A stretch of 64,000 bases of DNA, taken from Rehmannia glutinosa. Taxonomy: Eukaryota; Streptophyta; Magnoliopsida; Lamiales; Orobanchaceae. The position numbers were made by a program, and so were the translations under genes. Position 1 is the first letter of the stretch. Each line of letters begins with the position of its first letter. Below, one piece after another: positions 35,259 to 46,747 of this stretch. The notes under the pieces were generated by a model. The model did no database searches. It worked only from the letters and a program-made list of their open reading frames with translations, and was not told where the DNA came from. The stretch lies in contig CM071924.1 of the NCBI GenBank assembly GCA_016081115.2, positions 87,930,616 through 87,994,615 of the forward strand, written 5' to 3'.

Positions 35259-37570
35259 ATGGAAGCAAATTTGACACGCATCCCTATGTTCACTATTGAA
35301 GAATTTGATGATTGGAAAATTCGTATGCGTGCTCATCTATCAAAGATTACATGATGAGATGTGGATAGTGATAGAAGATGGGCCTCTCGCAAATCTTAAA
35401 GGTGAACACGGATGTACGAAGAGTTGCAATTTGAAGGAGAAGAAGATGTTGCTCCTAGACACGTCATGGTTGAAAAACCAAGAATCGAGTGGACAAATGA
35501 TGAGAAAAAGATATAACCTGGATAATGTAGCCAAGGACATCCTTTACAAAACCTTGGACAAAGCCATGTTCAATAAAGTCAAATCATGCAAAACGGCTAA
35601 GGAAATGGGACAAGTCGACATTGATTTGTGAAGGCTCAGAGCAAGCTCAAGGAAAACAAATTATCGGTGGTTGTACGTAAATTTGAGAACTTCAAAATGA
35701 TCTCAGGAGAAAACCTGGATCAACTAGATGCTCGGTTCACGTAAATCACAAATGAGTCGTTCGCACTTGGAAAGGAATATACACGAAGGAAATGTGTATG
35801 AAGATCCTAAAAAGTCTTCGGTGAATGGGAAATGAAGGTCATGGCACCGAGACATTCCATGGACCTATCAAAGACATCCAACCATGAGTTATTCTCATAC
35901 CTCAAAGCCTACGAGTTTGAGTGAGAAGAAAAGATCGGAAGAGACAATTTGTACCCAAAACAATTTATTCTAATTGTTAAAGATGGAAAGAGAGCCGAGG
36001 TCAAAGAGGTCATTGACCCGGAAGAAATAATACGATGGTTAAGAGGTTCAACAAGTTCTTCAATAAGAACTACAAGAGAGGAAAGGGTGAATCTTCCGAA
36101 GACACTCACCTCCCTCCAAATCAAGGGATGATAGGCCAACCAAGAGAACAGATCATCAAAAAGTTGAGTATCAAAGGTCGACAATCCAAGAATGGAAAGA
36201 GTCGATCAAAAGGTTGAATATCTATCTTTGAATCAGACAACCACGCACTATGCCATTGATTGTCCATATCCTGTAGTCAACAAATACATGGATGAAGAAG
36301 AAATGAAGGTCTTGAGAGAAAGAAGACAAGAAAGGAAAAAGGCAATGATGGTCGCAGAGATCCGAAACAAACCAAGTCAAGAGAGACATTGATTCAGAGA
36401 GCGGTGAAGCCGACTACTCAAGTGACTCGAAGAAGAAGCCCCGATCTACTTGATGGCCAAAGAACAAGATCAACTCGATCAAGAAGATGAGGTACAATCT
36501 AACTCAACAAACTTAGACACTAGTGATAGTGATCGTGACACACACACTTCATCACCCACGATCTTTATGATTCATTAGGCAAAATGATGAAAGACTTTGA
36601 ACACATTAAATCCTCACACACACTATTGAATGAGGAAAAAAATTACCTACTAAAAGTCAAAAACTCAAAGCCGACTAAGGAGCCGAGTACTCTAAGTCAA
36701 ATAGCTAATGAGAATGAAAGTTTAAAGGTGAAAATGCTAAATTAATAGCAGAGATTGTCGCTATAGAAAAGAGGGAGAATGGCCTCAAGAATGTTATTGC
36801 CTCATTCACTAAGGCATCCAAATCATTGGATGATCTTATTATGAGTCAAAGAGAATGTGGAGACAAGACATGCTTAGATTTAACTCCTCCGTGCTATGTC
36901 AAACCTCAAAAGTAATTTTGGAAAGAGGATCTTCAAGTCATGAAGAGTCCGAAAAATCCAAAACTCTAAATGTTGCACAAACACCCACTCCAAAGCACAA
37001 TAACAAGCAAACTGGCCTTGGTTACAAAGGAAAAGGAAAAACGGCCGAGTTGAGTGTCTTGAAAGGACAAATTGAGAAGAGATTCGTGAGTCCTCAAAGA
37101 ACTCCAAGCGAGAAAAATACTCAGTAAAGAAAAACAGAGCTACCAAAAATCCTTAAAATCCATAAAAGAAATACATATGATGGGAATGGTAGAAAATATC
37201 CAAGCCAAGTGATTGGAATAATGTGAACTATCAAAGCATAGACTTATGGAATATAAGCCCAAATGGCAAAGGCCAGAACTCAAGAAAGGTCATTCCAAAA
37301 GTATAAGAGCTTTCATCAAGACACATATGCACCTAGGCACTACACTCAAAGACACCACAATTACCCAAGAAAGGCAATTGCTAAAACACATATGCAGCAT
37401 ACGACAAAAGAGACAATTTGTATGAACCTAATCCCCAAGCAATTTGCCAGGATTAATTATGATTATGGCATCGATAGATGGCAACCCCTTAGAGTCAAAT
37501 CATTTGGCTATAAGCTGGTTGGATCATCTTACAATTCTAACCCCTCGGGACCCGGCACAAGTATGGGTAC
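35259..37570 (+). pseudogene. Copia-B gag (broken)
   Basis: The ATG at 35259 opens MEANLTRIPMFTIEEFDDWK as in Copia-A, with a stop at the same place after LSKIT. FENFKMISGENLDQLDARF is intact at about 35684-35740, better than in Copia-A. The zinc knuckle is damaged at its first Cys pair but keeps HYAIDCPYP (about 36247-36273), including the Cys that is lost in Copia-A. The acidic and coiled-coil C-terminal region follows. The two copies complement each other's breaks, so their common ancestor had an open frame. Confidence 0.85.
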
Positions 37571-37990
37571 CTAAAACTTAATTTCCTTGATTGCGGGTTC
37601 AAGCGGTGAGTGCCAAGGAACCTGGTACATGGATAGTGGTCATTTCCGGACATATGATAGGAAATAAGAAAAATCTATCAAAATTCAAGGAAGTTAAAGG
37701 AGCAAAAGTCATATTTGGAGGAAATGAAGCTCTGGCGAAATAAGAGGCATTGGATCTATCAAGAGGAATGGATTAGAAATCACGGACATTGCATATGTTG
37801 AAGGACTCAACTTTAACTCGCTAAGCATCATTCAACTCGTGACAAAGGCTACAATGTTGGATTCAACATGGGTATATGCCAAATCAAAGATATTGAATCA
37901 AATGAAGTTGTCTTTGCAAGGATGTAGAGAAAAATATGTATGTAGTGGATTGGTCAATCGCAACACCCAAAGACTGCCTACTAGCAAAAA
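37571..37990 (+). pseudogene. Copia-B protease region (broken)
   Basis: TWYMDSG with the catalytic Asp codon at about 37632-37634, followed by SKFKEVKGAKVIFGGNE and IRGIGSIKRNGLEITDIAYVEGLNF. Frame breaks follow DSG and occur near 37730 and 37820. Confidence 0.85.
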
Positions 37991-38960
37991 GAGCACAAAT
38001 TGAATCAAGTTGGTCGTGGCACAAAAAAGCCGAGTCACCGAATTTCAAAACAATTAACAAGTCGGCAAGAAGTCATCTTGTGGAAGGACTACCGACTCGC
38101 AGAAAGATACAAAAAGGAGAGTATATGTGACGCATGTCGAAGCGGAAAACAAATCAAGTCGTCATTCAAAGAAAAGACATGCCCATCCTCAACAAGAATA
38201 TTGCATCTACTTCATATGGATCTATTTGGCCCAAAGTGGAACCAAACAAAGATAAGTGGAAAGAAATACACCTTGGTGGTAGTAGATGACTACTCAAGAT
38301 ATACATGGACAATATTCATGTGTAAGAAGAAAGAAACTCTACAAAAACTACCACAATCGATGAAGAGGATTCAAAACGAGAAGAGTCAAACCATTATCAA
38401 AATAAGATCGACGGAGGAACCGAGTTTGTCAATGGAATAATAACTTCGATTGTATTGAGAATGGTATTGGTCATGAACTATTAGCGCAAGGACTCCACAA
38501 TGAGAATGGAGTTGCGAGAAAGAAGGAATAGAACCCTCAAAGAAGCGGCCGAGACCATGTTAGTCAAGCAGGGGTTACCAAAAAGATTTTGGGTGAAGCA
38601 ATCAACACAAAGCTTGCTACACCCAAAACAGATGTATGATAAATAGACAAATGACAAAGACTCCCTATGAAACTGGATGGAAGAAAACCAAATGTTGCAT
38701 ACTTGAGAATATTTGGATGTAAATGCTTCATCCACAACAATGGCAAAGACAACCTAAAGGCTTTTGATGCTAAAAGTCGATGAAGGTATCTTCTTAGATA
38801 CTCGGTGAAAGCAAAGCCTACAGGATACTCAACAAAAGAACTATGGTTACGAAGAATCCATTCATGTAGTATTCGATGAGCCAAATGTAAATGGAGAAGA
38901 CATTGAAGAGTCACCGATAAGTGAATCATCCAACCATACGAAGAGTCCCTTTGTCAAGTC
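37991..38960 (+). pseudogene. Copia-B integrase (broken)
   Basis: Zinc region with CDACR near 38130, then KYTLVVVDDYSRYTWTIFMCKKKETL (about 38265-38345) carrying the first Asp. The second Asp region is damaged (KIRSTEEPS, about 38400) where Copia-A reads SDRGTEF. The NGVARKKE-type stretch near 38507 covers the catalytic Glu. The C-terminal part shows CFIHNNGKDNLKAFDA-like text near 38725-38770. Confidence 0.85.
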
Positions 38961-39209
38961 AAGTCGGGATTATCAATTCGAGAAGAAAATGAGATTCTTT
39001 GAATCTCAAAAAATTTGGAGAATTTGCGGCTAAGTGATTACGAGAGAGAGCGACCACAATGCGACACGATTTGCAAGTCGATCAATCCGGCTAACTCACT
39101 CCAACTGATGTAAGATGGCCGAGAGATCATCCACCGTAACTTGTAATTGGAGATATAAAAGAAGGTGTCAAAACAAGATCCGTAACTCAACAAGAAGCTA
39201 TGTTCACTT

Positions 39210-40110
39210 GCTTCATCTCGCAAATAGAGCCCAAAGACGTGTCACAAGCATTGGATGACACACATTGGATTCAAGCTATGCAAGAAGAGTCAATCAGTTT
39301 GAAAGAAATAAAGTGTGGGAATTAGTGCAAAGACCCATACATCAAAATGTGATTGGCACCAAATGGGTGTTCGTAAATAAGATGAACGAGGAAGGTTCGT
39401 GGTAAGAAACAAAGCAAGACTAGTAGCCAAAGGATATTGCCAAGAAGAAGGGATAGATTTTGATGAAACATTTGCCCTCGTAGCAAGATTGGAAGCTATA
39501 AGGATGTTTCTTGCCTATGCAGACTCACAAGGATTTCATTGTATATCGATGGATGTAAAAAGTGCATTCTGAATGGTTTATTGGAAGAAGAAGTGTATGT
39601 TGAACAACCTCCAGGATTTGAGCGAAGACTCTTGGAGATAAGGTATACAAACTCAGAAAGCCCCTGTATGGATTGAAGCAGGCACCTAGAGCATGGTATG
39701 ATACCTTGTCACAATTCCTAATCGAAAATGGATTCACAAAAGGAAAAGTAGATAGAACACTTTTTTAATTCAAGACAAAAAGAGTATCTTCGCTTGTTCA
39801 AGTATATGTGGATGACATCATTTTTGGATCCACAAACAAAGGGTCATGTGAGAAATTTTCAAACCTCATGCAAAGTAAATTTGAAATGAGCATGATGGGA
39901 GAGTCGACATTCTTCCTTGGACTCCAAGTAAAAAAAGTGAAGGATGGAACCTTCATAAGTCAAACAAAATACACCGGAGATTTAATGAAGAAATTTGGTA
40001 TGGAGGAGAAGTCTTTTGTAAAAATACCAATGAACACATCGGTCAAAATGGACATGGATGCGGATGGCAAGCCTCAGTAGATCAAACAAGATCTGAGCAC
40101 TTATGGATCA
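39210..40110 (+). pseudogene. Copia-B reverse transcriptase (broken)
   Basis: QALDDTHWIQAMQEE near 39250, the SMDVKSAF region near 39548, GLKQAPRAWYD-like text near 39675, and the catalytic YVDD at about 39805-39816. An open 90-codon frame from 39808 reads MDDIIFGSTNKGSCEKFSN and then FFLGLQVKKVKDGTFISQTKYTG. Breaks are fewer here than in Copia-A. Confidence 0.9.
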
Positions 40111-40199
40111 TTGCTCTATCTCACAAAGAAGCGACCAGGACATCACCTTTGCCAGTAGGTGTATGTGCAAGATTTCAATGCTCCAAAAGAGAGCCATAT

Positions 40200-40760
40200 G
40201 ACAAATAGCCTAAGAGAATATTGAGATACTTGAAAAGAAGCCAAGAAGGTGCCTATGGTATCCAAAGGAAGGTGGATTCAAGCTAATTGGCTATTGATCT
40301 CGACTATCTTTGGATGCAGAGTGGACAGAAGAGCACTTCGTGCACATGTCAAATGCTAGAAACAGATCGATTTCTGGTTTAACAAGAAGCAAAACTCAAT
40401 AGCCACCTCCACTTGAGGCATAATACATAGTTGCGGGCAAACAATTGTTGTGCCCAAGTCCTATGGATGAGACAAAGAGTCGAGAGACTATGAAATTGAG
40501 GAAAAAGAGATTCCAATCATGTGTGATAACACAAGTGCAATTGCAATTACTCAAAATCCTCGTGTTGCATTCAAGAACAAAGCACATTGATGTCGATATC
40601 ACTTCATAAGAGATCATGTTGAAAAGAAGGACATCATCCTGGAATATATCTCAACCGATAAACAACTAGCCGACATCTTCACAAAACCATTATGTGAGTC
40701 AAGATTTGAAGAACTCAAGCATGAGTTGGGACTAATTGAGCTAAGCCGACACTGACGAAT
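40200..40760 (+). pseudogene. Copia-B RNase H (broken)
   Basis: LRYLK-type text near 40220, SKKQNSIATST near 40385, PIMCDNTSAIAITQN at about 40515-40555, KHIDVD and QLADIFTKPLCESRFEEL at about 40665-40720. Both this copy and Copia-A are scrambled around 40400-40440, at the site of the expected ALA/GLU-rich motif, but with different spellings. Confidence 0.9.
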
Positions 40761-41297
40761 CAAAGAAGAGAAATGGAACAGAAAAGGGGTGAAAAAGAGT
40801 CGAAAATAGAAATCACCAAGAAATCACCAGATCGGAAAGACAATTACACCGAGTCGGTGATAGTGAGTCACTAAGAGAATGTGAGAAGTAGAGTTAAATC
40901 GGCCTAAGGGATAAGCCGAGTCACTTATGAGCAAATGACAAAAACGTCGTTTTGACTAAGCGGGAATGTTTTAAGAAATACGTCAAAGACAATGATGATG
41001 TGTCTGGACATAAAGCCGCACACCAAGCTTATGATTGGATATAAATGCTGCCGCATTAAATACGAGACATGAAATGCTAAATAGGCGTGCAAAATCCAAG
41101 CCGTTGATTTCGATCACATTTCAAAAACCACCCGCACGTCCTTTCATAAACCATATTTAAACCATTTTCGTCCGTTTCTCTCTCACACTTCTAAAACTGT
41201 TCATCTCTTTCTCCCAAAAGCAAAGGCAAAAATTCTCTCGAAACCCTATCTATCTTCAAATCAATTTCTGAGTTTTTCCTTGATACAATCCTCGAAA
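40761..41297 (+). promoter_or_regulatory. Leader with promoter-like features before the post-pol ORF (Copia-B)
   Basis: Non-coding spacer matching 21814-22295 of Copia-A, including the TATA-like catatttaaacc near 41151 and the CT-rich tttctctctcacacttct near 41175. Conservation of a non-coding spacer between two copies is also explained by recent common origin, so its role is only suggested by layout. Confidence 0.45.
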
Positions 41298-44200
41298 ATG
41301 GCACCAACTTATGACTTTACCAAGTTAGGGAAGCAAATCCACACCGGCTCTACGGTGGATTTCAACGAATGATGAAAGGGTCCGACGACTCCTAGTGAAG
41401 AAAATCGCTGAAAAGTTAGAAACGTCCGGCTCAAAACCGTTTCTAACGTTAGAATATCCGATGACCTATGTGGAGGAGGTCGCACAATTCTACGTGAATG
41501 CCGAGATTCACGATGAAGGAATCAAGTCATCATTCACTTAAAGCGGTGACTATCTCGGCCAAGGATTTGGCCGACCACCACCACTACCCAGAAGGAGCAT
41601 CGAGATTAACGGCGATGTAAACCTGGCCGATGCTTGGAAAGAAATAGCAAGCCCGACTTTGCCGATAAAATAGTGTATACAAACAAACAAGAGAGCTGAA
41701 GGAGGATTACCACAAGTGTTGGACATAGTTGCCAAATGTATCGACATCAAGTTTGGCGGCTTTGACCAATCTGTCAAAGGCAAAGCCGATTGTAATGGCT
41801 GCAATCATCGAAGAAAAAAGAAGATAAATGGGCTGAGTTTGTCTACAGCAGACTCTGCCGAACGTGGGGAACAAATCCTTCAAAGAAGATGGCACATTTG
41901 GAGGATCCCTAGGATATGGCCTAGTGATTGGCCGGCTAATGGAGGTGAAAGGAGTCCCTCTTAGACATGGGAAGGCATTCCATGTTAACAAGAGGATGTT
42001 GAGCAAACCCTCTCGGCGCACAAGAAGAGCTTACGCCAAGAGAGGCGACACACGAGTGAGGGGGAATCGGTGACCCTGAAGATACAATGTTTCCTCTCCA
42101 CCCAAGAAGAGCGCGCCCAGCACTACTACTAAGATCACGCCCCTGCAGAAAGAAAACCAAACATGCTCCCGCCCTGCAGCAGAGTCACCCGCCCCTCGCA
42201 GCCGTGTCTCTGCCGCTTGCAGCAGCATGGGTCGAGAAGGACTCACAAATACCTTCTCCGATCGTCAAAAGAGGAGAACCGAGAAGCCACGACGGCCCGC
42301 TCCTCGAGAAAAAGACACAAAGACGGCCCCAGACCACCCAAGACTCGAGGACACCGTCTCTCGAACGTAAATCCCTCTGGTACAAACTAGAAGACGAAGA
42401 AGAATCATCAGCGCCGAATCGAGAAACCAAACAGTCGCTTACTCAGCTAAGCGCAAATACCGGAGACTATCGGGAAGTAGAGTCTCCGGATGTAGTTGAT
42501 GAAAACACCAAGTCTCGCTGAAAGCGCGAGCAAGAGAGGCAACCCGAAGACACGATGTAGTTCACACAAACCAAGCACAAGAAGAACCGCCAGAGCAGAG
42601 ATAGTGATGTAATGATCCTATCTCCACCTTACCCAGACACATCCAAAATCGTCTCTGCGTGAGTGGAGGAAATTGAAGTTGAGTAAGTCAAGGGTACAGT
42701 TCCAACGGCCCGAGTTTATAGAAGAAGAAGAGGAATCGCTAAACTTCCTTGGACTAAAAATCGTGCCCCCAAAGACTTGATAAAGACAATCGCTTAGACA
42801 TCCTGCAGATCTACAAGGAAAAGAGAGAGAAAAGCAAGTCGAGGAAGCCGAGGCACGTGAGAAGGCAAGCATCCGCCCTATCTCCGGCACCACGTAACAC
42901 ACACATCCTCTCCTTGATGTCTTTCGAGGCGGTGATGAGGATCCGCAGAATGTCGCCCCACGAAGAGTTGCAAATGCAGCAAGCATTGCGCAGAATCCTA
43001 ATCCTTCACGAGCAAAGATTGATGGAGGGACCGGGAGAGTCCTCCGAACACGGTGAAATCGATCCAATGGGAGTGGTTCAAAGCAAATAGCCACTGTTGT
43101 TGCTGCCACCACTTCCCCATCTCACTCGGAAGAAGGCAATAAGGGACTGGCGATGAAACCGGGATAATGGGGACCCCAATCGAGCCAACCCCTATTGAAG
43201 GTGTGTTACCACCGCCCAAATGGTGAACAATCAATCGAAACAGCCGGGAGTTTGGAGCCGAGTAACCCCATTCAAGCCACTCACCGGTGCTGCTCGAGGG
43301 GGAAACTCCTCCACCGCAGCAAGGTCGGAGGATGCTGCAGATGACTCCACAACGAATCAAGCGGCGAAGTAGAGAAAATACAAACACAAGAAGAACAGCA
43401 AGTTGCCATCAAGCTCAGGACGATTGAGACTGTCTCGGTGAGGTGCCAATCGCTCGAAGGCTAATAATGACGCGCTGATGCGTCGAGGCAAGGAAGGAAC
43501 ACAGGAGTTAACACTGGCGATGAAAGTGCAATCCATGGGGTTGAGACTCCAATGGATGCCACCGCAGAGAAGACCCTAAGACAGTGACACTGTCGAAAGG
43601 GAGGACAATGCCTCGCCGCAGAGAGACCGCCGGAGGTAATGAAGGCCCACGGGAGGTTGAGACTTCCGGGGTAAAAGAAGTCAAGTAGAGAACATCCCTC
43701 CGCTATCATCGACCCATCCGAGAAGGAGATAAGCGCACTTCATGATTCCCAGGATAATCTCGATGTCACATTTTCGGGATCGGAAGGCGAAGAAAAAGCC
43801 GAGTCATCCCCCGTGCCAAATCCAAAAGACTCAGCTGCGAATGTTCCAAGCGCGAGCAAGTCTGATCCCAAGACTACTCGTCAAACCTTTAACTTTGATG
43901 ATGAGCCACCAATGGAAATCTCATCATCATCCGATGACGCTTCTGATAAGGCCGAGGACAAGTCTACTCAAATGGAAAAATCACCGAGACCAACGGTTGT
44001 TGAGACAATTTGAGGCTCAAGCAGCCGGGTCCACTTCACAACAAGACCCAGCTGAACAAGAGACCACTACACAGGCTCCTCAAGCTGCAGCAGGATCGAT
44101 TCCCAAAAGAACTTCACGCGCACCGCTCATCATTGAACAGATCCTAGTTGGCGGTGATGAATCTTTTGTAGAATCTTTTCCGTTTTCCCTGGAGGTACCC

Positions 44201-45825
44201 GAACTCCATGAAGAGTCGAGAATGAACGCGCACGCTATCACGCATCAGCTCCCGTTTTCTCTTGAGATACCATTGTTCCAAACAGATTATGATTTTGACG
44301 CCGCATGGCCATTAGCCGCAATGTGAAGAATCACCAAGTTCGAGAAGTGTTCAAGGCACTATTTGCCGAGGTTGAACGGATGGAGAGGCATCAGCCTCTT
44401 TGGATATCGATCGACAACAGAGATGCCACCCTTACAGCCGACTTGAGAGGCATAACATCCAATCGGGGAATGGTGGCAACAAAGAAACAATGCGTGTGGA
44501 ACAAGTAAGATACTTCAGGACATTGTTCAACAAGTCGCTAGTGTGGAGAGTCGAAAATGCCGATGCAAAAACGAAGTCGAGAGAACATATTGAGCACATG
44601 CATGAAGCTCATATCGCCGAGATAAAGTTACTGCGTGAGCAAAATACGAATGATCTACTGACGTTTGGAAGAACACATGACTAGAAAATTCAGCCTTCTC
44701 ATGGCCGAGATGAAGCCGATTTGCAGAGTCCAACGCTACTCGATCCGAATTCGTGTTGCTTACAACGCAGCGGACTCAAAGCGAACTCGACCATCGAAGA
44801 CTCGACTTCATGCTTGCCAAGATGTTCCCTCGGGGTTCTCTATCCTTTGATGATGCCAAAAAGGGGAAGAGGAATACCTTAAAGAAGAAAATCAAGTCGA
44901 AAAGAAAGGAGAAGCGGTGAGAAGGAACAAATTTGAGAAGGGAAAATGAGGAAGTCTTAAAACAAAAGAAAGGGAAGCTTGTTGAGGGGGAAGGGTCGCG
45001 GATGTGACTTTGATGATTGCACAAACCCCCAACAAGGTCCTCACCGGTGACATTATCGCAAAGAAACTCCCCGTGACTCGCCACTCCAACACTCTTTGTA
45101 TCTATGGCCGAGAAGAGAAAAACAATTGAAGCGAGGGATGAAGGAAGTGGAAGGAAGAATGGATGCCCGAGTTATGAACATCTTGAAAGAACACGGAGGC
45201 ATTCCAAAGAGAGCAGAGACACTTATGCCATTTCGATGTCGGGACAGAGCCACGATTAGTTGACGAATTCAAAACGCTCGAATCAAGGATACTTTGCAAA
45301 TATGTCTATGGCTCAAGCTTGGGACTTGTATCTTGGGAAAAGGGTCTCACATTATGTGAAGAAGCCGACAGCGGCAGACCACCGGATCACTCATTGGTCA
45401 CTCGCTAGTCACTCACGGGGAAGAAGACCCCAAGACAAAGATACGCCCGCAGGTAGAGGAAGAAGCGATAGTGGAGGAAGAAGCTTGGACCCAGGCCCCG
45501 CCCAAGAATATTGGATACGTAGATCCAGGAAAGAAATGAGGGATCTTGGCCGGGCTTGACCAAGTGGCAAATTTGCGAGTGGCTAAAACTAACGCCGAGT
45601 ATGCAAAAAGAATAGAAGAAGAAAACAAGAGACAAACTCGGCTATGGCGGGAGAGACAGAAAGATTAAGAAAAGATGAAGTCGCCAGGAAGGCATATGAA
45701 AAGAAAAAGAAGGCGGTGATGACGAGAAAAAGAGAAGAAGAGAAGAAGATGTTGAATAAGATGAAAAAGGAGACGGCGAAGGAGATGAAGTGTTGTGTCA
45801 ACCCTTCGTGTATTTCACTATGTAA
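41298..45825 (+). pseudogene. Copia-B large post-pol ORF (env-like position), function unknown
   Basis: ATG at 41298 (MAPTYDFTKLGKQIHTGST) to taa at 45823, the same length and order as in Copia-A. Clearer here are EYPMTYVEEVAQFYVNAEIHDE (about 41452-41515, continuing to SSFT), an acidic Ser-rich stretch TFNFDDEPPMEISSSSDDAS (about 43888-43948), and two related SLE[VI]P motifs (FPFSLEVPELHEES near 44179 and LPFSLEIPLFQTDYDFD near 44250), followed by coiled coil and a charged Lys/Glu-rich tail near 45650-45800. No protease, capsid, membrane or enzyme motif was recognised. Confidence 0.7.
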
Positions 45826-45864
45826 ATACATACAATGTAAGTCTTCTGTAATAAAGCTGTAAAT

Positions 45865-46747
45865 TCTTGACCGATTAATACCCGATCGCGGAGCGACTTT
45901 CTCGTCTTGCGATTTTGAATCTATAACGGGACTTATGTTCCACCTAATCTTTCAAGATATCGAAAATTGATTATCCTTCCGATAATCATCTTCATCCAAA
46001 TAGCTCCACCAACGCCATAATTGTCACTCGCAATTTTCGAAAATTTTCCTAAACTACTTCCCTAAATCAATAATACTCGACTGTCTGGTTGACTACCTAA
46101 ACTTGTATTTACTTTCCTGCCTGAGTCAACTTGGTGTGTCGAGCTCATAGTCGGAATGGATATGTCGGGGATAGAACTGGGCAGCTCGGCTGATATTCCA
46201 CTCTCTGGCCCCATCGTCCTAATCCCGCAACTGAGGGACGGAGTTTGTCCAAGGGAAGCGGGTCGTAGTACTTGAGGTATAATTATGATTATGACAAATC
46301 CGAGCCTTGCTAGCTCCACTGTGGAATTTGTCTTTGCCTATGGAGCGATAAGGTGACAAATCTTGGACCATCTTGCTCGGGGAGTTACAAAGAAGAATGA
46401 AGGAATCGCTGTCTGATCCACACGATTCTGGAGTTAATCGGACCCATTTGGTTGGCGCTACAAACCCGTACGCAACCGCTACTTGTATTGCATTGGTTGG
46501 CGCTACAAACCGTTACGCAACCATTAATTGTCTTGCATAGGATTGGCGTTACATTCATTAAAACGCAATCTTACTGTCTTGCCCGAATCACATAGTGCTT
46601 GTGTGACCACGAATGTTTTCTTAAATCGTGTATAAGTATATTACTTAAATATTTTATCACGACGCTTGTGGATGTGTGTGTGAGTTCATGCATCATATCT
46701 CACGCGTTTTCATACAATGTTGTTTTCTCGCATTAACTATATATCTT
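45865..46747 (+). repeat. Second copy of the Copia-B upstream flank
   Basis: 883 bp nearly identical to 32699-33576, the part of the Gypsy-A 3' LTR directly upstream of Copia-B. It begins at a shared tcttgaccgattaat and ends at ttaactatatat before the 3' LTR. It does not belong inside a copia element and it replaces the expected polypurine tract. The junction at 45865 shares only a few bases with the flank. Confidence 0.93.

Noticed and set aside
42087..42521. 144-codon frame in Copia-B
   Set aside because: Only its last part is in the post-pol ORF frame; the Pro/Ser-rich remainder is a shifted reading of the same basic Pro-rich segment.
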